From contig NZ_RHPP01000009.1 in the NCBI RefSeq assembly GCF_003935715.1, positions 1 to 59,256 on the forward strand: 59,256 nucleotides of DNA. The letters are read 5' to 3'. The stretch is from Stenotrophomonas sp. 278. Its GTDB lineage: Bacteria; Pseudomonadota; Gammaproteobacteria; Xanthomonadales; Xanthomonadaceae. Below the pieces are notes generated by a model. It made no database searches, had not been told where the DNA came from, and saw only the letters and a list, made by a program, of their open reading frames with translations. This document shows, piece by piece, positions 43,266 to 51,555 of this stretch. The stretch's first letter is position 1, and each line of letters begins with the position of its first letter. A program made the position numbers and the translations under genes.

Positions 43266-44855
43266 ATGATTGATTCGACAGTCGTAGAGCTGTCGCGGCT
43301 GCAATTTGCTTTGACCGCGATGTACCACTTCCTTTTTGTTCCCCTCACGCTTGGCCTGTCCTTCATGGTGGCCATCATGGAAAGCGTGTACGTCATGACC
43401 CGCAAGCAGGTCTGGCGTCAGATGACCCTGTTCTGGGGCACGCTGTTCGGCATCAACTTCGCCATCGGTGTCGCCACCGGCCTGGTGATGGAATTCCAGT
43501 TCGGCATGAACTGGTCGTACTACAGCCACTACGTGGGTGACATCTTCGGTGCTCCGCTGGCCATTGAAGGCCTGATGGCGTTCTTCCTGGAAGCCACCCT
43601 GATCGGCCTGTTCTTCTTCGGCTGGAAGCGGCTGAGCCCGGTCAAGCACCTGGCGGTGACCTGGTTCATGGCGCTGGGCACCAACCTTTCCGCGGTGTGG
43701 ATCCTGATCGCCAACGGCTGGATGCAGAACCCGACCGGTGCGGTGTTCAACCCGGAAACCATGCGCATGGAAGTGGTGGACTTCGCTGCCGTGCTGTTCA
43801 ATCCGGTGGCCCAGGCCAAGTTCGTGCACACGGTGAGTGCCGGCTACGTGACCGGTGCGATCTTCGTGATGGGCATCAGCGCGTTCTACCTGCTGCGCAA
43901 CAAGCACAAGGACATGGCCCGCCGTTCGTTCGCGGTGGCCGCCGCCTTCGGCCTGCTGAGCTCGCTTTCGGTGGTGGTGCTGGGTGACGAAAGCGGTTAT
44001 GCCGCCAGCGAACACCAGAAGATGAAGCTGGCCGCGATTGAAGCAATGTGGGAAACCGAGCGCGCCCCGGCCGACTTCACCGCCTTCGGCATTCCGAACC
44101 AGACCACCCAGAGCAACGACTTCGCAATCAAGATCCCGTATGTGATGGGCCTGATCGCCACGCGTTCGTTGAACCAGCCGATTCCCGGCATCCTGGAACT
44201 GGTGGAACGCGCCGAACACCGCATCAAGGGGGGGCAGCTGGCCTACGGGGCGCTGGAGCGCATCCGCAAGGACAAGAACGACCTTGAAGCGCGCGAGATG
44301 TTCGACCGCCACTGGCAGGACCTGGGCCATGGCCTGCTGCTGAAGCGCTACCGCGACGACATCCTCAACGCCACCCCGGAAGAGATTTCCAAGGCGGCGA
44401 TGGACACCGTGCCGCGCGTGGCTCCGCTGTTCTGGACCTTCCGCATCATGGCGGCGCTGGGCTTCTACCTGATCGCCTTCTTCGCCCTGGCCTTCTACTA
44501 CTCGTGCCGCAACACCTTCCACGAGAAGCGCTGGTTCCTGAAGCTCGCAGTGTGGAGCATGCCGGCCCCGTGGATTGCGATCGAATGCGGCTGGTTCGTG
44601 GCCGAGTATGGCCGTCAGCCGTGGGCGGTGGACGGCGTGCTGCCGACCTTCTACGCCGCTTCGGGCCTGGCGCTGCACGAAATCCTGACCACCCTGGCGG
44701 TGTTCACGGTCACCTATACGATTCTGCTGGTGATTGAAGTGAAGCTGATGCTGAAGGCGATCCGTACCGGACCGGCCGACATCCTTCCTTCGCTGCAGCC
44801 CGACCGCAAGCCGCTTACCCCCATTGCCGCCGCACCGGCTCCCGGTCAGGCATAA
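43266..44855 (+). CDS. cydA: Cytochrome bd ubiquinol oxidase subunit I
   Basis: 529 residues, length typical of the long Q-loop (E. coli-like) group. The heme b595/d ligand region LQFALTAMYHFLFVPLTLGL starts the protein (His21), with the GRQPW motif near the end (CGWFVAEYGRQPWAVDG) that marks quinol-binding CydA. The Q-loop region spans about 240-390, with the Met ligand in it or just after. The enzyme oxidises ubiquinol and reduces oxygen to water with high affinity, at the inner membrane. GAGG lies ten bases upstream of the ATG. It is followed after 15 bases by cydB. A G7 run at 44228-44234 is in frame. Confidence 0.97.
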   Translation: MIDSTVVELSRLQFALTAMYHFLFVPLTLGLSFMVAIMESVYVMTRKQVWRQMTLFWGTLFGINFAIGVATGLVMEFQFGMNWSYYSHYVGDIFGAPLAIEGLMAFFLEATLIGLFFFGWKRLSPVKHLAVTWFMALGTNLSAVWILIANGWMQNPTGAVFNPETMRMEVVDFAAVLFNPVAQAKFVHTVSAGYVTGAIFVMGISAFYLLRNKHKDMARRSFAVAAAFGLLSSLSVVVLGDESGYAASEHQKMKLAAIEAMWETERAPADFTAFGIPNQTTQSNDFAIKIPYVMGLIATRSLNQPIPGILELVERAEHRIKGGQLAYGALERIRKDKNDLEAREMFDRHWQDLGHGLLLKRYRDDILNATPEEISKAAMDTVPRVAPLFWTFRIMAALGFYLIAFFALAFYYSCRNTFHEKRWFLKLAVWSMPAPWIAIECGWFVAEYGRQPWAVDGVLPTFYAASGLALHEILTTLAVFTVTYTILLVIEVKLMLKAIRTGPADILPSLQPDRKPLTPIAAAPAPGQA

Positions 44856-44870
44856 GGCAGGAGACACACC

Positions 44871-46025
44871 ATGGAAATTCTTGGACTTGATTACACCACG
44901 CTGCGCGTGATCTGGTGGCTGCTGCTGGGCATCCTGCTGGTCGGCTGGGCGGTGATGGACGGCTTCGACCTGGGCGTGGGCACCCTGCTTCCGTTCGTGG
45001 CGAAAACCGATGATGAGCGCCGGCTGGTGATCAACACCGTCGGCCCGGTATGGGAAGGCAACCAGGTCTGGCTGGTGCTGGGCGGTGGCGCGATCTTCGC
45101 CGCCTGGCCGCCGCTGTACGCGGTGAGTTTCTCGGGCTTCTACCTGGCGATCTTCGCCATGCTGTTCGGCTTGATCCTGCGTCCGGTGGGCTTCAAGTAC
45201 CGCAGCAAGATGCCGAGCCAGCGCTGGCGCAACAACTGGGACTGGGTGCTGTTCGTGGGCGGTCTGCTGCCGGCACTGATTTCCAGCGTGGCGGTGGGCA
45301 ACGTGCTGCTGGGCGTGCCGTATCACTTCGATGACAGCATGCGCATTTTCTACACCGGCACGTTCTTCGGCCTGCTGACCCCGTTCGCGCTGATTGCCGG
45401 CCTGGTCGGTGTGTCGATGATGGTGTCGCACGGTGCCGCCATGCTGGTTCTGAAGACCGACGGCCCGGTGGCCGAGCGTTCGGCCCGCTACGGCAGCATC
45501 GCCGCGATCCTCAGCTTCGTGCTGTTCGCTGCGGCCGGTGTGTGGGTGGCCTTCGGCCTGCCGGGTTACCAGATCACCTCGCAGGTGGTGACCGATGGTC
45601 CGACCAACCCGCTGCTGAAGACGGCGGAGATCGGCGCGGCCGCAGGCGGCTGGATGCGCAACTACAGCAGCATGCCGTGGACCTGGATCTTCCCGGTGCT
45701 GGGCCTGGGCGGTGCGCTGGCCAGCGCGGTGCTGCTGCGCAAGCGTCGTGGCATGGCGGCCTTCCTGGCCTCGGGCACCTCGATTGCCGGGATCATCCTG
45801 ACCGTAGGTTTTGCGATCTTCCCGTTCCTGCTGCCCTCCAGCAGCCAACCGAGCGGCAGCCTGACGGTGTGGGACAGCTCGTCCAGCCACCTGACGCTGT
45901 TCATCATGCTGGTGGCGACGATCATCTTCCTGCCGATCATCATTGCCTACACCAGCTGGGTCTATCGGGTGATGAAGGGCAAGACCACGGCCGAAGACAT
46001 GGCCGACAACCCGAACGCATATTAA
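44871..46025 (+). CDS. cydB: Cytochrome bd ubiquinol oxidase subunit II
   Basis: 384 residues, full length, with eight or nine membrane helices. The conserved N-terminal block is WWLLLGILLVGWAVMDGFDL followed by GVGTLLPF and the PVWEGNQVWLVLGGGAIFAAW region. A good GGAG ribosome site precedes the ATG. It pairs with CydA and binds no heme of its own. A short GTAG palindrome separates it from cydX. Confidence 0.97.
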   Translation: MEILGLDYTTLRVIWWLLLGILLVGWAVMDGFDLGVGTLLPFVAKTDDERRLVINTVGPVWEGNQVWLVLGGGAIFAAWPPLYAVSFSGFYLAIFAMLFGLILRPVGFKYRSKMPSQRWRNNWDWVLFVGGLLPALISSVAVGNVLLGVPYHFDDSMRIFYTGTFFGLLTPFALIAGLVGVSMMVSHGAAMLVLKTDGPVAERSARYGSIAAILSFVLFAAAGVWVAFGLPGYQITSQVVTDGPTNPLLKTAEIGAAAGGWMRNYSSMPWTWIFPVLGLGGALASAVLLRKRRGMAAFLASGTSIAGIILTVGFAIFPFLLPSSSQPSGSLTVWDSSSSHLTLFIMLVATIIFLPIIIAYTSWVYRVMKGKTTAEDMADNPNAY

Positions 46026-46026
46026 T

Positions 46027-46048
46027 GTAGAGCCGGGCTTGCCCGGCT
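46027..46048. repeat. SMAG-type GTAG palindrome between cydB and cydX
   Basis: GTAGAGCCGGGC then TTGCCCGGCT, beginning two bases after the cydB stop and ending just before the cydX ribosome site; a hairpin here could slow readthrough or protect the upstream message. Confidence 0.75.
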
Positions 46049-46062
46049 AAAGGAGAACGATC

Positions 46063-46164
46063 ATGTGGTATTTCGCCTGGATTCTCGGCACCGGCCTGGC
46101 CTCGGCCGCGGCCATCCTCAACGGCATGTGGTACGAAGCCCGCGAGCAGGGCACCGCCGATTGA
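46063..46164 (+). CDS. cydX: Cytochrome bd small subunit CydX
   Basis: A 33-residue protein beginning MWYFAWILGTGLA, with one transmembrane helix and the family's NGMWYEAREQ end (Asn-Gly, Trp-Tyr-Glu). AGGAGAA lies seven bases upstream of the ATG. CydX stabilises the heme centres of the oxidase beside CydA. It completes the cydABX operon. Confidence 0.9.
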   Translation: MWYFAWILGTGLASAAAILNGMWYEAREQGTAD

Positions 46165-46172
46165 CCCACCCC

Positions 46173-46239
46173 GTAGAGCCGGGCTCTGCCCGGCTCCGCA
46201 CAATCGAACCACCCACGTAGTGCCGGGCCATGCCCGGCA
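46173..46239. repeat. Two SMAG-type GTAG palindromes after cydX
   Basis: 46173-46196 (GTAGAGCCGGGCTCTGCCCG and CTC) and 46217-46239 (GTAGTGCCGGGCCATGCCCG and GCA), in the same orientation, 20 bases apart. They may help end the cydABX transcript. Confidence 0.8.
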
Positions 46240-46254
46240 ACCGTGAAATAAAAC

Positions 46255-46283
46255 TTGCCGATAACACCTTCACACCGTATCCT
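46255..46283 (+). promoter_or_regulatory. Promoter of tRNA-Pro
   Basis: TTGCCG (46255-46260), 17-base spacer, TATCCT (46278-46283). The predicted start near 46290 is six bases before the mature tRNA. Confidence 0.5.
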
Positions 46284-46295
46284 TGTCGGCTCCTT

Positions 46296-46373
<78 letters not shown>

Positions 46374-46388
46374 CCAATGGTCACATTC

Positions 46389-46422
46389 AAGCCTGGAAGA
46401 CGAAAGTCCTCCGGGCTTTTTT
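46389..46422 (+). terminator. Rho-independent terminator after tRNA-Pro
   Basis: AAGCC(T)GGA(A)GAC, loop GAAA, GTCC TCC GGGCTT, then a run of six T. It closely resembles the terminator at 47860 on the far side of the lipoprotein gene. Confidence 0.8.
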
Positions 46423-46467
46423 GTACCCAACTGCCGTCGCCGGTGCCCTTCGGGCCGTAGCACGCCC

Positions 46468-46495
46468 GGTAGCGTCGGTCGCAAGACGACGCCCC
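46468..46495. repeat. Palindromic element of the GGTAGNGTCGGTCG type
   Basis: GGTAGCGTCGGTCGCAAGAC then GACGCCCC, related to the elements at 13167, 13304 and 39551. From 46423 to the promoter at 46669 I see no gene. Confidence 0.55.
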
Positions 46496-46668
46496 TGAAA
46501 CAATCACCATTCGGTAACGCATGACCCGGATCGAAGCGGGCCATGGATTCCACGCGCGCCGAACCCGCCATTGCACCGGCCCAAGCAATCTACGAACCAC
46601 CCTCGGACCAATAAATCCCCCTCGCTTCTCACCTGCCCTACTCTGGGCTGCAGCCACTGCGAGGCCGC

Positions 46669-46717
46669 TTGCCAGACAGTTGCCCCTGCGCCTATTCTCA
46701 ACCTGCGGGGGAAATGC
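46669..46717 (+). promoter_or_regulatory. Promoter and leader of the lipoprotein gene, shared with the rhs gene at 34633
   Basis: TTGCCA (46669-46674), 18-base spacer, TATTCT (46693-46698), then GCGGGGGAAATGC (46705-46717). Identical spacing, the GCGCCTATNCT block and the GCGGGGGAAATGC leader are found at 34504-34552. Both leaders also contain CCAACATCCGGC further on (here about 46742-46753). Confidence 0.6.
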
Positions 46718-46789
46718 GAACGCGGACCAGCCGCCGGAGACCCAACATCCGGCCTCGGCACTGCGTTGCAGTTTCCAGAGGTAATCCTC

Positions 46790-47842
46790 ATGAAATGCGC
46801 TAAACGCGTCCCTTACTGTCGCAGCATTATCAATCGGCACAGCCCCCTGATCCTTGCTGCCCTCTGCGTGCTCACCGGGTGCGGTACTTTGCCCACTCCA
46901 TCGACATCAGAGTCTGATGGAAAAAACAGACCACTCAGCAATTCGCAGACACTTGAGATAACAGGAGGTGAATCTTTACTGGCGTACCATTATTGGCCAC
47001 TGCAACTGCTTTCCTGTGACGATTTCAATCAAATAGGCCGAAGCACGTGGATAAGCACTGAGGGGTTTCACTTCCATTGCGTCCACGCCAAACTTGCGGG
47101 AATCCCCGCAAGATCCCAATTCATTCGCTACCTTGTGCCTGATAAGTGGGGACAGGAGATGAAGTTGGTAGTAGCACCCGCCGAATCGGCACTGACCCGG
47201 ATCAAGGTTTACGAGAGCCGCTATTACGACGCAGGAGCCTCCTATCTTTACTTGAACGAAACCAAGCTGATTATCCGGCCGGACGACAGCTGGTTGGCGC
47301 ATGGGAGCTGCCTACAAAAAGTTCTGGCGGGCTGGAGAGAGGGGCGGGTCCTTTGCGCTGACGTGATCTTTACCGACGAGCCTCAACAAACTGCCGGCTC
47401 AGTCATTCTCTCGCACTGGAAAACCAACTTGCCGTGCACGTTTGCGGTACCCAAGAGCACGGTGGCGCGCAGGCAATATCATTCCCTGGACGTGAAGGAA
47501 GGAGATGAAGACCACGACAACCCATGGGGACCGTGCTCCGCTAACACCACGCACTCCCTTCAACTGGAAAATGCTCCTTCCGCAGTCCGAATACTGCTTA
47601 CCGACGACCCCGGATGTGACAAAGATATGGAAGGAAACGAATTCTGGATCGAACTGCGGACGACCGCCAAGAGCGTGACCTTCAACGCTATTCCGTTGGA
47701 TGAGCTCATGACTTACCAGCCGGGCTCCATTGTTCGGCCCGGGCTGCAGCTGGTGGGCTCCTACCTGATGCATGGCAAGTCTGCGCAACGGAATCTTGGG
47801 TGCGCCAAGGTTACGACTTCTGCCGCTCCGCCCGCGCCTTGA
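46790..47842 (+). CDS. Lipoprotein of unknown function
   Basis: 350 residues from ATG 46790 (AGAGG ribosome site nine bases upstream). The N-terminus is a type II signal with a lipobox, ILAALCVLTGCGTL (Cys about 31), and a Ser/Thr-rich linker, so the protein should be membrane-anchored. The mature part has eight or more Cys (LLSCDDF, FHCVHA, GSCLQK, VLCAD, LPCTF, WGPCSANTT, DPGCDKD, LGCAKV), enough for four disulfides, and beta-rich sequence with many aromatic residues. No family is recognised. GC content and codon use are lower than in the cyd and pga genes. It is flanked by two similar terminators next to tRNA-Pro, which suggests acquisition. Its promoter matches that of Rhs2, so a functional link is possible. 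Confidence 0.65.
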   Translation: MKCAKRVPYCRSIINRHSPLILAALCVLTGCGTLPTPSTSESDGKNRPLSNSQTLEITGGESLLAYHYWPLQLLSCDDFNQIGRSTWISTEGFHFHCVHAKLAGIPARSQFIRYLVPDKWGQEMKLVVAPAESALTRIKVYESRYYDAGASYLYLNETKLIIRPDDSWLAHGSCLQKVLAGWREGRVLCADVIFTDEPQQTAGSVILSHWKTNLPCTFAVPKSTVARRQYHSLDVKEGDEDHDNPWGPCSANTTHSLQLENAPSAVRILLTDDPGCDKDMEGNEFWIELRTTAKSVTFNAIPLDELMTYQPGSIVRPGLQLVGSYLMHGKSAQRNLGCAKVTTSAAPPAP

Positions 47843-47859
47843 GTAGCGCTTGATCTCTG

Positions 47860-47894
47860 AAGCCTGGAGGGCGATGCTCCTTCGGGCTTTTTTT
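47860..47894 (+). terminator. Rho-independent terminator after the lipoprotein gene
   Basis: AAGCC(T)GGAG, loop GGCGAT, (G)CTCC TTC GGGCTT, then seven T. Same design as the terminator at 46389. Confidence 0.8.
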
Positions 47895-47904
47895 GGAGTG
47901 AAGC

Positions 47905-47926
47905 AGCCGGGCGAGCCCGGCTCTAC
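47905..47926. repeat. SMAG-type GTAG palindrome (minus orientation)
   Basis: AGCCGGGCGAGCCCGGCTCT followed by AC, 23 bases before the ATG of the MFS gene and just upstream of its -10 box. Confidence 0.75.
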
Positions 47927-47936
47927 GGGGCACAGG

Positions 47937-47949
47937 TACAATTGCGCCA
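47937..47949 (+). promoter_or_regulatory. Predicted -10 box (TACAAT) for a leaderless MFS gene transcript
   Basis: TACAAT ends six bases before the ATG at 47949. There is no Shine-Dalgarno closer than 13 bases. Same arrangement as at ccmA and metX. Confidence 0.5.
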
Positions 47950-49160
47950 TGACTACTCCCCCACCCCACAGCGCGTCCCTGCTGCACGGACGCGTGCTGG
48001 CGTTTGCCGCCATTCTGCTGGCTGCCGTAAACCTGCGTACGGCCGTCACTTCTGTCACCCCGCTGCTGGACCTGCTCGGCCGCACCTTCGGCTTTGGCAC
48101 AACCATGACCGGTGTGCTGGGCATGCTGCCCACGGCCTCGTTCGCGCTGTTCGGCATGGCTACGCCGATGCTGGCCCGCCGCTTCGGGCTGGAGCGCACC
48201 GCCCTGCTCGCCATGGGTCTGGCCGCCGCCGGCTTGGTGCTGCGCTCCTGCTCGGTCGGCATCACCAGTCTGCTGTTCGGCTCCATCGTTGCGCTGGCTG
48301 GCATGGGCATTGGCAACGTGGTGGTGCCGCCGCTGGTGAAGCGCTACTTCGCCAACCGCGTCGGCACCGTCAGCACGCTGTACATCACCGTGCTGCAGCT
48401 GGGCACCATGCTGCCCGCCCTGCTGGCCGTGCCGCTTGCCGAACAGGCGGGCTGGCGGGTGTCGCTGGGCATCTGGGCGCTGCTGGCCATTGCCGCCGCC
48501 CTACCCTGGTTGATGCTGGCCCGCCGCCGGCCGCACCCGGATCCGCTGGAGCCGGCCGTTGATGCCGGTGCACAGCCACATGGCAAGGTCTGGCGCACGC
48601 CGTTGGGCTGGGGCATGTCGCTGATGTTCGGCATGACCTCATTGATGACCTATTCGATGTTTACCTGGCTGCCGCGCATCGTGGTGGAAGCCGGGGCCAC
48701 GCCGGGGTTTGGCGGGCTGATGGTGGCGGTGTTCGCTGCGCTGGGATTGCTGCCTTCGCTGACCATGCCGGCGCTGGCGGTGCGGTTGCGCAATCCCTTC
48801 CCGCTGGTGCTGATCGGGGTGGGCGCGTTTGTGATCGCGTTTGCGGGGCTGTTGTTCGCGCCGATGAAGGCACCCTGGTTGTGGGTGGCGCTGCTGGGGG
48901 GGGGGCCCTCTACCTTCCCGTTGGCGTTGACGCTTATTAACCTGAGAACGCGTACGCCGGCCGGCTCGGCGGCGCTGTCGGGGTTCATGCAGGGGGTGGG
49001 CTACAGTTTCAGCTGCCTTGGGCCGCTGTTGTTTGGGTGGCTGCATGATGTGAGTGGTGGGTGGGTGTTGCCGTTCGGGTTCCTTGGGGTTTGTCTGTGT
49101 GTGTTGCTGGGTGCGTCTTGGGTGGCGTGCAAGCCGCAGAAGTTGGAAGACCATTGGTGA
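47949..49160 (+). CDS. Major facilitator transporter of the CynX/NimT type
   Basis: 403 residues from MTTPPPHSASLLHG; twelve hydrophobic segments. The opening ILLAAVNLRTAVTSVTPLL is the conserved start of the CynX/2-nitroimidazole transporter group (LRxxxxxxxPLL), and the central loop (RRRPHPDPLEPAVDAG) divides two six-helix halves. Substrate not known; relatives move cyanate or small organic anions. The stretch LLGGGPSTFPLALTL is encoded across a run of ten G (48896-48905), in frame as written. A gain or loss of one G would truncate the last three helices. Transcribed alone. Confidence 0.85.
   Translation: MTTPPPHSASLLHGRVLAFAAILLAAVNLRTAVTSVTPLLDLLGRTFGFGTTMTGVLGMLPTASFALFGMATPMLARRFGLERTALLAMGLAAAGLVLRSCSVGITSLLFGSIVALAGMGIGNVVVPPLVKRYFANRVGTVSTLYITVLQLGTMLPALLAVPLAEQAGWRVSLGIWALLAIAAALPWLMLARRRPHPDPLEPAVDAGAQPHGKVWRTPLGWGMSLMFGMTSLMTYSMFTWLPRIVVEAGATPGFGGLMVAVFAALGLLPSLTMPALAVRLRNPFPLVLIGVGAFVIAFAGLLFAPMKAPWLWVALLGGGPSTFPLALTLINLRTRTPAGSAALSGFMQGVGYSFSCLGPLLFGWLHDVSGGWVLPFGFLGVCLCVLLGASWVACKPQKLEDHW
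48896..48905 (+). repeat. Ten-G homopolymer inside the MFS transporter gene
   Basis: CTGCT then ten G then CCCTC, read as Leu-Leu-Gly-Gly-Gly-Pro-Ser. It is the longest mononucleotide run I noticed in the window. Confidence 0.85.
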
Positions 49161-49164
49161 GGGT

Positions 49165-49190
49165 GTATCGACCAACGGTCGATACCTACC
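49165..49190. repeat. Palindromic repeat after the MFS gene
   Basis: GTATCGACCAACGGTCGATA followed by CCTACC; a perfect hairpin of the same kind as the ccmH repeats but with different arms. A partial copy (GTATCGACCCCC) is at 49313-49324. From 49191 to 49463 I see no gene. Confidence 0.7.
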
Positions 49191-49463
49191 GGTGGCGCGT
49201 GTACACACACCGTAGGCATCACCTGACGTAGCGTGTCCAAAACTGACCTGAGTGGCAGGTCAGTGACCCGGACCCGTGGGAGCGGTCCGGTCTGGCTGAA
49301 CTGCTTCAGGGTGTATCGACCCCCGGAACAGCGCCGTGGCGGCGGCCGGAAGGTCTTGGTAATCAACAGCTTGACCAGTTTTCTGCGTCCGTTGGCCGGA
49401 TTGCGGACTACCTTCCGTGTGTTAACGATTTGTGCGCATATGAGAAATCGGGCACGATTGGCA

Positions 49464-49479
49464 TGTGATGTGCGTCACA
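49464..49479. promoter_or_regulatory. CRP/Clp-type binding site upstream of pgaA
   Basis: TGTGATGTGCGTCACA is an exact TGTGA-N6-TCACA. It lies 44 bases before the pgaA ATG. Clp, the CRP homologue of xanthomonads, uses this consensus and loses DNA binding with c-di-GMP; closeness to the start would fit repression or overlap with the promoter. Confidence 0.65.
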
Positions 49480-49523
49480 CTTTTCGCACACCGACATTTT
49501 TGAAAGGACGCTCTGGGGGCTCC

Positions 49524-51554
49524 ATGTACAACCACCGGCCGCTGACGCTTGCCGTCAGCCTGGCATGCGCCACGCTTTGCCTTTCCGCCCCGGTTTCGGC
49601 CGCGACCCGCGCCGAACACCTGGCCGAAATCAGCCAGTACCGCGACCAGGCCCATTGGCTGGATGCGCTGGCGGCGATCGAACGCGCCCAGGCTGACATT
49701 CCGAACGACGACCTGCTGTACCGCCTGCAGGTGCTGACCCTTTCGGATATCGGCAACGCGCACCGTGCCTGGCAGCTGTACCAGCAGCGCCCGGAGCTGT
49801 TTGACGACGCGCAGAAGCAGCGATTTGAAGCCAACTACCTGGCCAAGCGGGTGGGCTGGAGCCTGGCGTACGCGACCAGCGAAGACACCCGCCTGGACGA
49901 AGCCGAAGCAGCGCTGGCGCAGATGGACGCCATGCTGCAGCGTGACGGCCTGACCGCCGCGACCGCGCCGCTGCGTGTGCGCTACGATCGCCTGATCCTG
50001 CTCAACCGCCTCAGCCGCCATGCCCAGGTGCGCGACGAGTACCGCGCCCTGCTCGCTGAAGGCCACCTGGTTCCGGACTACGTGAAAGCAGCGGTCGGCG
50101 ATTCGCTGATGGCCACCCAGCATCCGGCCGAAGCCATTCCCGTCCTGGAAGCGGCGTTGAAAGCCGACCCAGGCCAGAGCGAGGTGCATTCGGAACTGGC
50201 TTACGCCTACCTGGAAGACGAGCAGCCCTACGAGGCGATCAACCTGCTGAAGAAGTGGAGCGCGGCCGAACCGGCCTGGCGCTGGGCCAATGGCGCGCGT
50301 GCGCCCTACGCCAACTGGCCGCGCTACGAGGCCGACCTCAACCTGGCGATGGTGCGTGCCTACACCGGCGACCTGCCGACCGCCCAGCGCGATCTGGAAG
50401 CGATGGTGGAAATGGCCCCGGGTAACGGCGGCACGCAGTCCTCGCTGGGCAACGTGTACATGATGCGCGGCTGGCCGCGACGCGGGCTGGAACGCTACGG
50501 CATGGCGACCACGCTGGACCCGCGCGACGTGTCCGCGCGCATCGGCCAGATTGATGCCTATGTGGAACTGCAGCGCGACGACCTCGCCCGGCCGATCCAC
50601 GATTCGCTGCTGGAGGCTTATCCGAACCAGCCCTCGGTGCAGCGCATGGACCGCGCCTGGCGCGCACACCGTGGCTGGCAGCTGCATGCCTACGCCGAAG
50701 GTGGCCGCAGCGAAGGTGGCGGTGGCGCGTCGCCATTGGGCAACAACGACGGCCGCTATGGCGTGGAAGTGCAGTCGCCGATTCTGGACGACCGCTGGCG
50801 GCTGGTGGCCTTCGCCGACCGCCGCAGCGTGGACTTCCAGGACCAGACCATCAACCCGCTGCGACTGGGTGCCGGTACGCGCTACCGCTTCGGCCAGCTG
50901 GATGCGGAAGCCTTCGTCAACCGCGCCAACGACGATGTGGGCGATACCGGCCTGAGCGGCGGCATTGGCTGGCAGTTCAACGACCGCTGGCATGCCGGCA
51001 TCACCGCCGCGCGCAATGACGCCGACGCCTCGATGCAGGCGCGCGTATCCGGCATCACCGCCAACAGCGTGGCGGTGGCGGTGGACTACCACCGCAGCGA
51101 GCGTACCCAGTGGAGCATTGGCGGCAGCCAGTACCGCTACGACGACGGCAACCGCCGCGACACGGTCACCACCAGCATCCAGCAGCGCCTGCTGACCCGC
51201 CCCACCGTGCTGCTGGACGGCCTGGGCAGCGTGTACGCCAGCCGCGGCAGCCTGGATGACGTGCCCTACTTCAATCCTTCTGAAGATCGCTCGGTGGAGA
51301 TCGGGCTGCGCGTGGACCAGCAGCTGTGGCGGCATTACGAGCGCCACTTCCGCCATCGCCTGACCGTTTCGGTGGGCAACTACTGGCAGCAGGGCTATGG
51401 CAGCGCGCTGATTCCCTCGGCCGAGTACCGGCACGAATGGCAGCTGGCCGACGGCCGCATTTTCGAATATGGCGTGAGCTGGTCGCGACCGGTCTACGAC
51501 GGACAACGTGAACGACACATCGGCTTCGACGCCGGTCTGCGCTGGGGGCAATGA
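49524..51554 (+). CDS. pgaA: Poly-N-acetylglucosamine outer-membrane export porin PgaA
   Basis: 676 residues from MYNHRPLTLAVSLACATLCL, a signal peptide cleaved after SAATRA or nearby. Residues about 30-400 are TPR-type helices (EISQYRDQAHWLDALAAIER, AIPVLEAALKADPGQSEVHS), and the rest is a beta barrel of alternating strands ending FDAGLRWGQ. It carries PNAG (or a related partly deacetylated glucosamine polymer) across the outer membrane. It is the first gene of pgaABCD; the stop is two bases before the pgaB ATG. The ATG choice follows the signal peptide; a longer frame to 49233 has no family sequence. Confidence 0.92.
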   Translation: MYNHRPLTLAVSLACATLCLSAPVSAATRAEHLAEISQYRDQAHWLDALAAIERAQADIPNDDLLYRLQVLTLSDIGNAHRAWQLYQQRPELFDDAQKQRFEANYLAKRVGWSLAYATSEDTRLDEAEAALAQMDAMLQRDGLTAATAPLRVRYDRLILLNRLSRHAQVRDEYRALLAEGHLVPDYVKAAVGDSLMATQHPAEAIPVLEAALKADPGQSEVHSELAYAYLEDEQPYEAINLLKKWSAAEPAWRWANGARAPYANWPRYEADLNLAMVRAYTGDLPTAQRDLEAMVEMAPGNGGTQSSLGNVYMMRGWPRRGLERYGMATTLDPRDVSARIGQIDAYVELQRDDLARPIHDSLLEAYPNQPSVQRMDRAWRAHRGWQLHAYAEGGRSEGGGGASPLGNNDGRYGVEVQSPILDDRWRLVAFADRRSVDFQDQTINPLRLGAGTRYRFGQLDAEAFVNRANDDVGDTGLSGGIGWQFNDRWHAGITAARNDADASMQARVSGITANSVAVAVDYHRSERTQWSIGGSQYRYDDGNRRDTVTTSIQQRLLTRPTVLLDGLGSVYASRGSLDDVPYFNPSEDRSVEIGLRVDQQLWRHYERHFRHRLTVSVGNYWQQGYGSALIPSAEYRHEWQLADGRIFEYGVSWSRPVYDGQRERHIGFDAGLRWGQ

Positions 51555-51555
51555 G

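Noticed and set aside
44228-44234. Seven-G run in cydA as a contingency locus
   Set aside because: In frame, in an important respiratory gene, and of a length expected now and then by chance at this GC content.
43170-45890. Open frame of 906 codons on the minus strand, opposite cydA and cydB
   Set aside because: Shadow of two conserved plus-strand genes; its His/Arg/Gln-rich composition is typical of the antisense of GC-rich codons, and it has no ribosome site or family motif.
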